From the NCBI GenBank assembly GCA_032358165.1, contig JAALGY010000010.1, positions 1,550,001 through 1,614,000 of the forward strand: a stretch of 64,000 nt of DNA, written 5' to 3'. Made by a program: the position numbers and the translations under genes. Below, piece after piece: positions 48,194 to 59,931 of this stretch. The DNA is from Diplosphaera chodatii (taxonomy: Eukaryota; Chlorophyta; Trebouxiophyceae; Prasiolales; Stichococcaceae). Every line of letters begins with the position of its first letter. Positions within the stretch are counted from its first letter, which is position 1. Below the pieces are notes generated by a model, which did no database searches, was not told the origin of the DNA, and worked only from the letters and a program-made list of their open reading frames with translations.

Positions 48194-48816
48194 GGGTGTG
48201 CTGAGCCAAAAGCCTGCTGTGCGCTAGGGCGGGTGATGCGCCATGCATGTTTGGTGGTCTCCATGCATGATTGGAACGTACAGTGCTAGCGTAGCTGCTC
48301 ATTACTGCACTGGTTGCTGAACACCACTTGTATGTGGGATGCACACGAATCGACCTGCACTCATGTACCTCAAACTGCCGGGACAAATCCAACTGCTAGC
48401 ACATACAGCTGTATGCAGATGTACAGCACCAGCAGTGCATCTGTCCTGCGATGCACGTTTCACAGTGATCGGTGTTTGGTGCATCGCCTGATGGCGCGCT
48501 GCAGCGTGCAGTCATAGTGTTCAGTAGTTGTAAGCGCAGGCTGCCGCAATGACCATACTACAATCAACACAATCTGTTGCAAGTAAGCACGCCTTTTCAT
48601 TCGGTACGCTTGCAAACGCTTGTGTGATAGAAGCACTATATATAGACCGCCAAGTATGAACTCACATACAGGGCAGGTCGATGTCCCTTGTTGGTGCTGC
48701 ACCTACGGTCAGGTTCCCCTCTGCCTAAGTGCGCCAGTCACCTCATGAGTGACCTGACCATAACAGTGAAAAGTAGTGCGCCGCCGCTGCAGATGCCTTT
48801 TGCGATGACTGATCGA
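48194..48816. other. Intergenic between convergent starch synthase III and the next minus-strand gene
   Basis: About 620 bases; no exon, RNA gene or repeat recognised. Confidence 0.5.
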
Positions 48817-49362
48817 TCAGTCCTGCTTGGCTGTTTTGTCGGCTCCAGTTGCCAGGCTCCTGCACACATCATACATCAGGCGTACGGCACGTCCACTGAC
48901 GACAGGTAACCACGTACAGGAGCAGACCCAGGTCTGAGTGCCAGAGATAGTTGGCAGAAATGTGCAGACATACCGGTGGCGGCCGAAGGCCCGGTAGCGG
49001 CCGATGCCGCGCGCAAAGTCCTGCAGTTCGCGACACTCCTGCGACTGGCTGTCCAGTTTCCAGACGAGCTTGAGAACAGCCCAGTTGAAGGCGTTGCTGC
49101 GAAGGTCATTGGGGTCCTTGGTAGCTTTTAGCAGGTCTTCGACTGTGACCTTGTCCTGCCGCTGGAACAGTCGATGCAAGCGCTGCTCGATTGTGTCTGC
49201 AGCCTGATTGCACTCCTTTACAGCTGCCGCGGTTACTGCTCTGCCCAGGCCTTCTGTGATGTCCTCTGTAACACTTCTGGAGTGATATTCAACAGCGTTG
49301 TGGCCGACCCTTCTGCTTCTGCATGTGTTGAAGCTCAGCGCTGGCAGCCTCTGGTGCTGCAT
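48817..49362 (-). CDS. Unrecognised helical protein (5' end unresolved)
   Basis: I do not recognise the family. A minus-strand exon ending at 48974 with a good donor (GTATGT) encodes a helix-rich, charged sequence: AVKECNQAADTIEQRLHRLF, QRQDKVTVEDLLKATKDPND, LRSNAFNWAVLKLVWKLDSQ, SQECRELQDFARGIGRYRAF, GRHR. It joins in phase to a short last exon 48859-48817 (SLATGADKTAKQD, stop). The upstream limit of the first exon and the start codon could not be fixed; the open frame extends to about 49362. The opposite strand offers no better reading here. Confidence 0.5.
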   Translation of the reverse strand: MQHQRLPALSFNTCRSRRVGHNAVEYHSRSVTEDITEGLGRAVTAAAVKECNQAADTIEQRLHRLFQRQDKVTVEDLLKATKDPNDLRSNAFNWAVLKLVWKLDSQSQECRELQDFARGIGRYRAFGRHRYVCTFLPTISGTQTWVCSCTWLPVVSGRAVRLMYDVCRSLATGADKTAKQD

Positions 49363-49761
49363 GACATGGTGAAGAACGGTAATGGCAATTGGCGCTCATC
49401 ATCCTGATAGCGCAGTCTGCTGAGTGTGGCTGGTCTTCTGCCCACGATGAACGCAGCGTCCTTTGCTCTCGGGTGAGCTGGCAGCTGGAAGTACATGCAC
49501 GAGTGCAGACGACTCCTTGCAGCTCAGCCGTGGACATGCCAAGACACACATTCCAGCAGGACCACACACCCCAGCTAGTTCGCTACAGCAGTCTCAGCTG
49601 GCTGCGTGCTTGCAGCGGTGCTTTGGCAGCTGCCTGCGAGGTTGGCAGCGCTGCCAAGGGCTAGCCAGGATTGTTAAAGGAAACTATCAGCAGCGAGCGC
49701 GCCACAGTCACCAAACTACACACAGGACTTCCACTTCGTACATAAACTGTTCAGGCCATCA

Positions 49762-52613
49762 TCATCTGTGCGTGTGCGCAGCATTGGTGTGCCCCTCAAA
49801 TATGCCCGCCAGCCGGCGGGCATGCTGCCGAAACTCGAGGGTGCCGAGCGCCGCGAGCGCCGCGCTGCCGCTGTCGCTGGGTGTCCGCAGCTGCAGCTCC
49901 TCAAGCGGCACCCTGCAACGCAAATGACATACGACTGTCGACCAACTGAGCAATATGCAAGATGAGTTGTGCCGATGCTTTCTGGACATTGGCACTGCAC
50001 AGCTGCTCAACAGCTGAGCGCAGCTCATCGCAGGGCACCCTTCTGGCGCATGACATCAGATGCAATGCTGGTGAGGCATGCCACACCACAGGTCCTGTCT
50101 GCAACCCAAGCGGGACTGCAGCAGCGCCGCATCTGATGATCAAGCCTCGTGAAAGAAGAGGATGAGCAGCACAGCAGACGGGGCGGGCGCGCTGCCAGAC
50201 AGCGCACGGCACACGGAAGGCCCCACCGGGCTGCGCACCTGACGACAGGGACGTCCACGTCAGTCTGCAGCGCGACCAGCCGGTGCGACAGCCGCGCGGC
50301 CGCGGCCCCGTCCTCGCTGGCCAGCACCTCGCGCACGCCCTTCTTCTTGATGGGCGAAGGATCCTGCGGGCCATGCAGACGTTCAGGTCGAAAACCCATC
50401 CCGGTCAGTCGTGAATAGGCTGTTACCACCTGCCAATCAGCGGCGCACTGTGCCCTCCCTGCAGGGTGTCCTGCAACTGGAACAGCGGGCTTGCAGCATT
50501 CACAGCTATGGAGCGGACACACTGGTACCTCTGCTGCTGCTGCAAGCACGCCCTCGACATCCCCGTACTGCTGCAGCAGCGGCGCCGCGGTCTTGGGGCC
50601 GACGCCGCGCACGCCGGGCACGTTGTCGGCTGCGTCGCCGCACAGCGCCAGCATGTCGGTGAACTGCGGGAGAGCAGACAGGCAGTCGACACAAAGCGCC
50701 AGCAAACAGGTGCCGCAGCAGCTCGTCCGATGTGCACATCCAGTTCGGCAGCCGGCTCACCCAGGTACCGTTCTCTCTCGAAGGCGCCGACTGCTGCGCA
50801 GCTGCACGACTGCCCGGGCGTCAGCAGCCTGGGCACGGCCGTACAGGGACAGCTAACCTGGTGCGGCTCGATGCCGTACTGCTCCCGGAACGTCTCGGCG
50901 GTGAAGTGCAGCAGGCCGGGGCCCTTGGCGCCCTTCGCCGGCTTCCCCGGCCGCAGGATGTCCAGCCCCGGGCGCAGCAGCTGGAAGAAGTCCTGCAATG
51001 CCATGGGGTTGCCGTTGAGTGCACTTCCAAACCCCAGGCTTGGCAGCTGGGAGAGGTCTCTTGGACACGCTCTGCCTCTGGAAGTCAGCCTGAGCACATC
51101 AGCAGCGCAGCGCTGCTGCGAACCATCAGACCGCGTGGCTACAGCAGGGTGCTTGCTGTTCTTTCACACTCTGACGCTCACAATGACTGACTGCAAGATA
51201 TCTAAAGGCTGGTCCTGTCTGCACCTTGTCGGGGGAGGCGATGGTCACATCGCAGCCCTCCGCCAGCGCGCGCACCGCCAGCGTGGCGATGATGTCATCT
51301 GCCTCCAGCCCCGGACTCTATAACACCATATCATACATATATGCTCCCTGACCCATCAACTGAGGACAGCTATATGTCGTGGTGAGGATGCAGCTGCTCA
51401 GATGACAGCAAGGGACGCACATGGAATGTATTGGAAAGGTTGGATGTATGTGGGGCATGACAGATCCGACCGGTCAGGAGAAGCATACAGTGAACAGGCA
51501 CCTGGAAGGTGGGGATCTGCATGAGCTCCAGCAACTCCACCAGCTTAGGCAGCGCAGCGCCGATCTCCTCCGGCATCGGCGGCCGCTGGCCCTTGTACCC
51601 CGCGTACAGCTCATGCCTGCGGCACGGGCCAGGCATTGCACCTCAGCCAGCTGCTGGTGTCGTTTGGTACCGTGCGCGTGCCTCAGGTCGGCAGTCTGAC
51701 ACGATGAGCCACCTGCAATGTAGGACACTTGGTAGTGAAAGAACGCTCGCCTGAAGTTTTTGGCGCCCCAGGCGGAGCCGCCGGCGTCCAGCACCACGCC
51801 CAGGTGGCTCGGCCGCTGCGGCGCCTCCAGCAGCGCCAGCAGCACGCTCAGGAAGCCTGGGCGGCACCGCAGATGAGATGTGGCATTGGCCTGTGCCGGG
51901 TCAGGCACGGCTGCTTTGTGGCGCTGGCCTTGGTCCGAGCCTCCACTCGACCGCAGCAAGCATGCAGCACAGGGGCGTGGGAAGGCTGCGGGTTCACACC
52001 AAAGTTGGCACGGCCCAGACTTTCGAGCGGTTGGGAGGAGCGCACCGTACAACACGCTGGTGTCCTCGCCCGCTGAGGTGGTCAGGCGCATGCTGGGCCC
52101 GAAGCTGAAGTGCGCGCGGTACAGCACCGCGAATGCATCCAGCAGTATAAGCCTGCATCACAGAATGCTGACCACGATGACGGATGCACACAAGCTGATG
52201 GAATGGGACTGCCTATCAGTGTTAACGTTTCTCTCGATTGCTGCAGCGAGCATCGCTGATGCTGTCCTGCACCTGGGCCTGCTGGCTGTCTGCTCTGAAG
52301 GCGACGCATCGCCGGGGAATGCATCCGCAGCTGCTGTTGCCGAGGCCAGCATGTGGCGCCACTGGCTGGAATGCTGCTGCGGCAGCATGCTATGCTGATT
52401 CCCCCACATTACTCCAGCGTGCCTGCGAGATACTGTACTCTGGCTGCTGCGGGCGATGCCATCGCTCGGAGTTGTACCACCCGCATGGAGAGCGCTGAAG
52501 TGCCGCAGGCCGGAAGACTGGCTGGCAGGCAGCGCTGGCGCGACATGCCAAGCTTTGCAGGTGCCTCTCAGCAGCGATGGCGCCATTTTCAGCAGCCTTG
52601 GCACCGTTGCCAT
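49762..52613 (-). CDS. Organellar 5'-3' exonuclease (DNA polymerase I-type 5' nuclease domain)
   Basis: A stand-alone relative of the 5' nuclease domain of bacterial DNA polymerase I, in plants an organelle protein for primer and flap removal. Predicted 435 aa from nine minus-strand exons: 52613-52273, 52152-52046, 51856-51751 (GC donor), 51616-51502, 51317-51225, 50992-50858, 50663-50529, 50363-50239, 49912-49762, all in phase. The 110-residue N-terminus (MATVPRLLKMAPSLLRGTCK) is basic and serine rich, a likely targeting peptide. Motifs: LILLDAFAVLYRAHFSFGP, GVVLDAGGSAW, FRHELYAGYKGQRPPMP, EADDIIATLAVRALAEG, IASPDKDFFQLL and the helix-3-turn-helix block GDAADNVPGVRGVGPKTAAP. The metal-binding acidic residues are in place. 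Confidence 0.9.
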
Positions 52614-52744
52614 GTACCTTTGATCACTGAAACTGGCAAGTGACGACGTCAGCATGTAGGTGGTGCAAATGCAATCGACATTTTGCCGCTCAAATCCGTA
52701 AAGTTGTTCAGATACTCGCTTCGAAGCACATGCACCCTTCGCAC

Positions 52745-53268
52745 TCACTTGCAAAGCAATACAGTTCTCGTATTAGTCTGGCATGTAGATGGTGACTGTC
52801 GAGGCAGGAGAAGCCCGTACACATTGCTGTACTTAAACAAAGTCTTCACAAAGTCCTCGTGTCTCGGTTTCCCGCCAAGCGCCTTCAAAATGCCACCCAG
52901 CAGCTGGAGGACTTGGGGGCAGGAGTGCAGAACTTCCATGTTCACGCTGTAGCTGTAGGCAGAGCAATTGTCCGGGTCCCTCTGCAGGTGACAGTAGTTG
53001 CGGGGCTCTTACGGTTTGCTGTCAGGCGCAGCAACCTCTGCCCTGTAACGGTCAACACATCGCAGCTCCAAAGGTGAGCAGTATCAGGAGCACCTTGCTG
53101 TGCGTCGTAGGCGGGGGTCCAACGTGCTTATGAGGTGGTCAGCGTACATATGTGATGGCCAACAGGCTCGGCCGGCTCTGTCACAAACTGCACATGTGCT
53201 TCACATCCTTGCATCAGGGCGGAAAGGCTTTGCTGCCATGGACCATGAGGAGGCAGCGGATACGACAT
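52745..53268 (-). CDS. Possible small gene, function unknown
   Basis: Two or three minus-strand segments look coding but could not be joined with certainty: MSYPLPPHGPWQQSLSALMQ and GCEAHVQFVTEPAEPVGHHI from ATG 53268; a middle piece near 53092-53010; and a last exon ending at 52745 with SVNMEVLHSCPQVLQLLGGI and LKALGGKPRHEDFVKTLFKY. No family recognised. One junction has no phase-consistent donor, so this is a tentative call. Its start would lie within about 20 bases of the earliest possible coding sequence of the plus-strand gene that follows. Confidence 0.35.
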
Positions 53269-53283
53269 ACGATCTTGCAGGTA

Positions 53284-56200
53284 CTTACTGGTCGCAGCAA
53301 ATGTATCGTGTAGCGTCTGTAGCGACCCCTGCCAGACTGACAGCACCTCCCCTGCGGCGCACACCTCACCGTCAGCTGCCACCAGCACCTGGGATTCTGC
53401 CACTGAACCCGCTCCCGCGTCACCTGCAGATGAGCCGCGGCAGCTGCCGGTGCTGGTCACGACGGTGGACATTGGCGAGGATCAGTCGGACCGGATCGAG
53501 CTGCACGAAGGCGACAGCCCAGAGGTATGCACTTTGGCGCACTGCTGCATCTTGCTGCTCAAGGTGGACCTTTGTGTGGGAGCTGGGGACGCGCCTCCCT
53601 GATGGACGGGCCCAATGCCGGCCTGTGCCGCCACTGCAGGATGCGGCGGCGGCGTTTTGCGCAAAGCACGGCCTGCCGGACGAGGTGTGCGGCCCGCTGG
53701 CGGCGCACATAGCGGACAATCTGGCGCACGCGCTGCTGCCGACGCCGGCCGACACCCCTTCGCGCTCCGACGCCGGCGGCAGCGACAGCAGCGGCAACGA
53801 TGCAATCCTGGGCCCGGTCGAGCCGGCGAATGTCCTCAAGCCCACCCTGCAGCAGCCGGGCCTCCGGGACAGCCTGTTCAGCAACGAGGGCAGCTTCGTG
53901 GCGGAGCCGCTGCCGGCCGCCGCCGCCCGGCCTGCCGAGGGCCTAGCGTACACCGCGCCCTCCTCGCCCGTCAAGCGGGCTGCTGTCGGCATCGGCGCCG
54001 GGGGCCGGCGGGCGCCAGCCGCTGCGGGGCAGGACGCCGCGCAGCGGGCAGTGCTGCCTGGACCAGTCGAGGGTACGCTGCTGCCGCTGCCGCTGCCGCT
54101 GCTGCTGCTGCTGCAGTTTCGTGTATTGCAAGATTCATGGCATCAAGCACATGCAAAGAGGTGCTGCACATCACGCATGGTGATGGCGGCAGCTGCGCTC
54201 ACCCAACATCATGTGTGCAGATTCGGAGCGGCTGTGGGGCGGCGGCGTGGGCTTTGCCCGCGGCCGGGCGCAGCAGACGCGGCACGCGACCGAGCGGCTG
54301 TACGGCCTGGGGCGCCTGCGGGAGCAGAAGCTGCAGGCGGAACGCCGCCTGCGGTGAGCTGACTGCACAGCAGCTACTGTAGCCCTAACGATTTGTGTAG
54401 TACTCGAGTGTGGCCTGCGGGTGATCTCTAGCTTGTGCTGCAACAGCTGCACGTTCTGAGCGCGCTAGGCCCCGCAACCCCTGCTGCTGCTGCTGCTCCG
54501 ACCTGTGCTCTGGCTGTACCTCGTCGTGTTGCTATTATATTTTGTGTGTGTATTTCAGGGACGAGGCGGCCAAGACGATGCGCAGCAGCTATGCGCTGGC
54601 GATATCGGCAAAGAGCCGGCAGCTGGCGGCGGGGCGCACCGCGGGCGGCGGGTACGCCAACCACGGGGAGCGCATGTACGTGGAGGGGGTGCTGGAGCAG
54701 CGCCGCAAGGAGCAGGCGGTAGGGTCTTGCAGTACACTTGGACCCTCCTAAAGATCTGCTGGCAGCCACGGGGAGCGCATGTGTGTGGGGGGCATGCTGC
54801 AGCAGCGCTGCTGAAGGCAGGCGGTCGGCTCTGACAGCTGGCAGCTCGAGGGCCCGATGGGAAGCAGCAAGCGTCTCTGGCTGGATGGGCATGTCCTTTC
54901 TTTGCTGAACCCTGCCAACTGCTTGTTCGGCACTGCCGCAGCGCTGTGCATTGGCCCTGATGAGCCCGGCACCGCCGGGCAGTTCGACCGATCGACCTGC
55001 AGCCGTCACCCTCTCATCGCGGCCTGTGCAGACAGAGGACGCGACGGCGGCCAGGGCGGCGGCCGAGCTGGAGGGGCTGACCCTGAAGCCGCGCATCAGT
55101 GCGATGGCGCGCAACCTGCGGTGCAGCGGCGACCGCGACCGCCTGGCGCGGCCCCGCACCGACAAGACGCAGGTGGGTGGAGGGACAATAGCCCAGCGGA
55201 GGACGTGCAACTCCGCTGCAACCATGAAAGGCAGCAGCACGCGTCAATGCAACTGTGCAAAAGCCGCCGCGCCCAGTGCAGCTTGGGGCGGATCGCTGCG
55301 GGGGTAGATGTCCTGGGGGAAAGCCTTCAGGCATAGGCCTGGTTCGCACAGTACCTTCCTTGCAGGTCGGCCTGAAGCTTGTCACGGCGCTGGGCTCGAT
55401 GCAGCGATGCTGATACTGTGCAGGAGCGGCTGGCACGGCTGGCACGGAAGAAAGAGGAGGCGGGCAGACTGCGCCCTCCGCCCCTGCATCAGTTGCTTTC
55501 GTTTCGGTGACAGTGTCCCCTTTCAACGGTGACAGGAGCGGCTTGCGGAGCTGGCGCGGGAGAAGGAGGAAGCAGCGGTGGCGGACTGCACCTTCCGCCC
55601 CGCCATCAACCGCCGCTCCGACCGCCTCATGGCCGACCGCTCCATCGTGCTGCGGGCGAGTCCTTTAGGGTTTAGGGTTTAGGTCTGCTGCGCCCACCTG
55701 CATGCTCACATGGTGCAGGGCCACCTGAGCGCCGTGGCCGCAGCAGCGGTGCTTGGGCAAGGCTGTAGTGTCAGCCCCAGTTGGAATGCGGCAACTGACA
55801 TGCATCTGATGTCGCAGCAATGCCATTCGACAGCCGGTGAGCCAGATGCCCAGCCGCATCTGGGCAGCGCTTGGCATGTGACAGCACGTCACATGATGGC
55901 ATTCTGGCTGCGCTATCACACAATCAGTCGGCTTGTATGCTCACCGATGAATGCATTCAAAGTGCATTTGAAGCTGGTCAAAGTACCATACGCATGCAGC
56001 AGTTGAGGCTCAGTGTTGTACGTTCACCGTCGACGCATGGATGTGCAGGAGCACCGCATCAGCGCGCACGACCAGCTGTACCAGGACGCGGGGCGGCGGG
56101 CGGCGCGGGCGACGGAGTACGAGTGCTGGTACCCGGAGGAGGTGACCTAATCCTTGTAACGATAGCTGCCCCTACGATCTAGGGTACGCATCGTGTCTGA

Positions 56201-59200
56201 CAGCAGCTCCTTCTGCAGGGAGCTCCACCAAAAGGTGCATTCTCTGCAAATGCTTTCCAATGCCACCGGCTTGTTCAGCTGGTGACGTACACAGGCGCAC
56301 CGAAGTGAGTAGGTTCTGGTTGTGCGCAGGTCACGTTCCACCCGGCCGTCAACCCGCCGCGCCGCGCGTCCAGGGGCGCCCCACCCCGCAGCGGGGACGA
56401 CGAGCCCGTCCAGGAGCGGTGAGGCTGTCATGTGTCTCACAACTATCGCTGCTACTGCGCACTACAGTGGCCGCTGGACTGCGAGCTACCCAAGCAGACC
56501 CTGGCACAGCGCCTGCCTGTATTGCTCAGCAGTGTTCAGGGTTTATCTGGCAGGGCCATCTGCAGCAGTCGATGCTGCTGTACTCCCGTCACTCCGTCAT
56601 AGCATCAAGGGGAGGTTCTGGTTTGGGTGCAACATGTTACAGATAACAAGTCAAACTCAGACTGCTTTGTGCGGCAGCTTGTACGCGGTGGCGCGCAAGA
56701 CGGCGGACAAGCTGGAGGCGCGGCGGTCGGCGGCGCCGGTCGACCCCGCTACAGGGAGGCCCCTGTTCACGCCCGCCACGGGGAGGGCGCCGATGCAGCC
56801 CCGCAACAGTGCCGGCGCGCCCGTCGGCGAGTACCTGTACGGCATCAGGTGGGGTGTCTAGTAGATCTTTGTTTAGGTGATCATGCCGTTGCGACCGAAT
56901 CAATTTCACTCGACCTTTTGCTGCCAGCTTGAGCACACGCGTGGTTCCTGAGCAACACACCTTGCCAACTCAGCCAGCACTTGTGCTTTGCGCCAGCCGT
57001 GCCATGTTTCAACATAGCCTCAGCATGTCAGCCGACAGTCAGGCTGAACAGGTCACTGTGCACCCTGGCTGCAGCCAGGAGCACGCAGACAAGAAGGAGG
57101 TGCTGCAGGCGCTATCGAGCCAGCAGCAGCAGCAGGAAGCAACGGCCACCTACACCACCTCCACCTCCAAGGTGGGCAAAGTTGATTAATGCCGCTGACA
57201 AGCCGCTGCGCAGTCTGCACTCTGTGCGCCATGGGCTCGTCCATTTGCGGGGCTTGCAGTGTCAGGCTGAGGCCCACTGTCCGGCAAGTGCAGGCGCTGG
57301 TGGGCAAGCTGAAGGCCAAGCGCTTCCGGCAGATCTTTGACTACCTGGACACCGCCGGGACCGGCGACCTCGACCTCGTCACCCTGGTGCGTCATGTTGA
57401 TCACCATCCCTGCTCAGCACAGTCCTTGCACTGTCACTTGCTGCCGGACCGCTGCTGTGCCTGCTGTGCTGGTGTCCCCAGGCACGTGCCGGGCTTTGCT
57501 GAGGCACAGGGCAGGTCTTGACGCTGCCGCCTGCTGATCAACCAGTGCTGTTACCTACTTCGGTAGTTGCTCTCGTGTGAAACTATTGCCCATTCATTGA
57601 AAGCAAATGCCATTCAAATGTGTGTCCAACATTGGCACTGCAGGTGCTTGGCGGGGACAAGACGCTGGTGGACACGCTGGATGCCGAGGTGCGCGCCGAT
57701 GTGGAGGCTGCCGCCCGCCTGCTGTCCAAGCGCGTCGCCGTCAGGTGAGGCAAAAGACATGTTTGACGACGGAGCGGCTCACTGCCAGGCCCTTTCAACC
57801 GCAGCACGGCGCACGACATGCAGTGCTGCAGCAGCACGGGAAACACATCTGCCGTGTGCATGCCCTCGAAAGCTGGGTCGATGGTCGGCGGCACCATGAT
57901 GCAAGGTGCACAGTGCGTGCATAGCCTCAGACTGGCTGCGGCCGTGTGCTGCCCTGCAGCGCTGCGCCGGCCCAGGAGAACGCGCCGCCGGCGGGGGCCG
58001 ATGAGGCGTCGGACGACGCCCCGCTCACCGTCAGCCTGCCCGGCTTCGCTGGCCTCATGGAGGAGGTGCGCTTTTGGAGTCAAGAGCCACTGCTCCGACC
58101 GTAGCCACGCGGGCTCCTATGATGCAGAGCGCTCCCCGAGACCTGGCTGCAGCACGGATTGCCATCTATAGTGATGGCCCGGGCCACGGAAGCGGCCCCT
58201 GATGCAGTTGCCCGACTCATGATGTCTTGAAGTCAGACTGCGAATGTAGAGTGGATTTATCACAATTCATCGTAATTTCAATTACGGTGCTCGCCCGCAG
58301 GTGCTGGCGAGGTCGCACCACCCACGGGCGTACCTGCTGCCCAGCCAGCACACGCGCAAGAAGTGGGAGGAGCCCACCTTCAAGCCGGCCACCAACCCGC
58401 GGTCCCTGGTGTGAGACTTGCTTCGCTCCCCTGTATGTCTTGCAGCTCATGCGGTGTAGCATCAAGTGGTCCCCTGCTGAGGGTCCACAGCTGCAGGCAA
58501 GCGTCCTTGGCCTCTCCGCCGCGGCATGCCTCAGCGTTCGAGGCATCCAAGCTTGCACTGACTGACTGATTGCTTTGATTGCAGACGGAAGGTTCACAAC
58601 TAGAGCAACACTGATCCCTGCAACAACTGTTGCGCAGGCGCTGGCGCAGCGGCGGCGGCCCCCCGGCCAGAGGGCCTTCGACGTGCTGCACGGCACGGCG
58701 GCGGCGGCCGAGAGCCGGCGCGATGAGCGCCGCCAGGCCGCTGCCGCCGCCGAGATGCAGGCACGGGTCTCGTTGTGACGGCAGGATGATCGTTGCATCA
58801 GTGCTGCACATGTCTGAGTCCAGCTGCTGTGGCATGCTGGTGATCAAGCTGGCGCCTCTCCCCACAGTCTGCTCAGAGTCGTGTCCCTGTGGATTCGTGC
58901 AGGAGTGCACCTTCAAGCCGGCGCTGGCGCCGCCCCGGCGCCGCAGCACGTCGGCCGGAACGACAAAGGGGCCGGTGCCATCAACGCCTGCGTCGCAGGA
59001 GCTAGGCGCGGGCGACGGCGACGGCAGCATCGCCACGCCGGCGGCTGCCACAGACGTCACGCCCGCCGCCCCGCCGCCCTGTAGCGAGGGACCGCAGCGT
59101 CCCGCTACAGGGCAGCGTTCCGCAGCCACCACGCGGGCCAGCGCAGCCCCCCTGCACCGCAGCCTGGACCACGCGAAGTACACCAGCCTGGAGGCGCAGG

Positions 59201-59495
59201 TGCGGTCCGGCTGTGCGCACATCTCCTGTCCCCCATCTTTATGCCAGGTGTATACAGTACCAAATGCCAAGCAGCCATCTGCTTGTGTGAGGGGCTGCGT
59301 GCTCGCAGCACCCAGCGTGTGCTGAGTGCTGACATCAACCAGAGCCAGGGCACTATGCAGTCGTAGCAGCCTGAACGCTAAATCCTGTGTTCTGGGTAGG
59401 TGCGGGCGGCAATGGAGGAGACGGCAGCACTCACCGGGCTGCCGGCTGTTGTGCTGGGTCCGGCCCCAGTGCCACTGGCCAGCTTGGCGACATGA
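53284..59495 (+). CDS. Large protein with repeated T-F-[KRH]-P motifs and a possible EF-hand-like loop
   Basis: Start unresolved (open frame from about 53284; first firm exon ends 53524). Further exons include 53640-54072, 54221-54353, 54559-54718, 55032-55172, 55536-55655 (GC donor), 56049-56141, 56330-56418, 56678-56848, 57075-57171, 57294-57386, 57645-57744, 57960-58065, 58301-58408, 58639-58760 (GC donor), 58903-59199, 59400-59495. The N-terminus PVLVTTVDIGEDQSDRIELH, EGDSPEDAAAAFCAKHGL resembles segments seen in several algal and protist proteins. Basic stretches follow with a recurring motif: CTFRPAIN, VTFHPAVN, PTFKPATN, CTFKPALA (and LTLKPRIS). RQIFDYLDTAGTGDLDLVTL could be a degenerate EF-hand. 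Arginine/alanine-rich helices suggest a cytoskeletal or flagellar-type scaffold, but function is not known. Confidence 0.75.
54077..54115 (+). repeat. CTG/CCG trinucleotide repeat in an intron
   Basis: Uninterrupted mixed CTG and CCG triplets directly after the donor at 54073. Confidence 0.85.
54761..54832 (+). repeat. Decayed copy of the end of exon 54559-54718 with donor region
   Basis: The intron stretch reads HGERMCVGGMLQQRC then a stop, against HGERMYVEGVLEQRRKEQAV at the true exon end (54661-54718). Similarity runs past the donor (GCGGTCGGCTCTG against GCGGTAGGGTCTTG), at roughly 80% identity by eye over about 70 bases. Confidence 0.85.
55422..55482 (+). repeat. Decayed copy of the start of exon 55536-55655 with acceptor
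   Basis: An acceptor-like CAG followed by ERLARLARKKEEAGRLRPPP lies upstream of the true exon start ERLAELAREKEEAAVADCTF. The copy keeps the acceptor but runs into a stop before the next donor. Confidence 0.8.
55664..55683 (+). repeat. Interstitial telomere-type repeat (TTTAGGG)
   Basis: Two full TTTAGGG units and TTTAGG of a third, without mismatch, eight bases after the GC donor of the exon ending at 55655. Confidence 0.95.
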
Positions 59496-59931
59496 CTGCA
59501 GCACAGTGGCACATCGGAGACCATGCACCGCCGTAGCGCCGTTAGAGCAGTGGTTGGGTTTGGTTACTATATCGTTGTGCTGTTGGAAGATTGCAAGTTG
59601 TTGTTGGTGGCGTCACCGGTCTGCAAGCGAGCGTTGGAAGCATTAGGACGGGCATGAGCTGCCCATGGGTCCCTTCTTGACACCACGGGTGCGTGTGTAC
59701 CGTGCACTGGGCACACCCAAGCCTGCACCTTGGCTGTCAACAATGTGAGCACTTCGCTTCACCCTTAAGGATCTTTCAGTGCCCACACTGTACCGGGTAG
59801 CAGCTGGAAGCACAGGATGTTGCCAGGCACATGAGGCTCGATACGCACGACGCACCCACACGATGCGATCACAAGTCTGATGCTTCGATCAGGCTGAGCG
59901 TCTGCTGTGATCCAGTCGTGTGCTGCTTGCC
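59496..59931. other. Intergenic, T-F-x-P gene to phenylalanyl-tRNA synthetase
   Basis: About 440 bases with no coding signal; should carry the synthetase promoter. Confidence 0.5.

Noticed and set aside
53100..54362. 420-codon plus-strand open frame
   Set aside because: It passes through introns and out of the frame of the real exons; after 53640 it only partly coincides with the true protein. Its first third is Arg/Cys/Ser-rich shadow.
58380..59528. 382-codon minus-strand frame
   Set aside because: Antisense to the end of the T-F-x-P gene; composition typical of reverse-strand GC-rich shadow.
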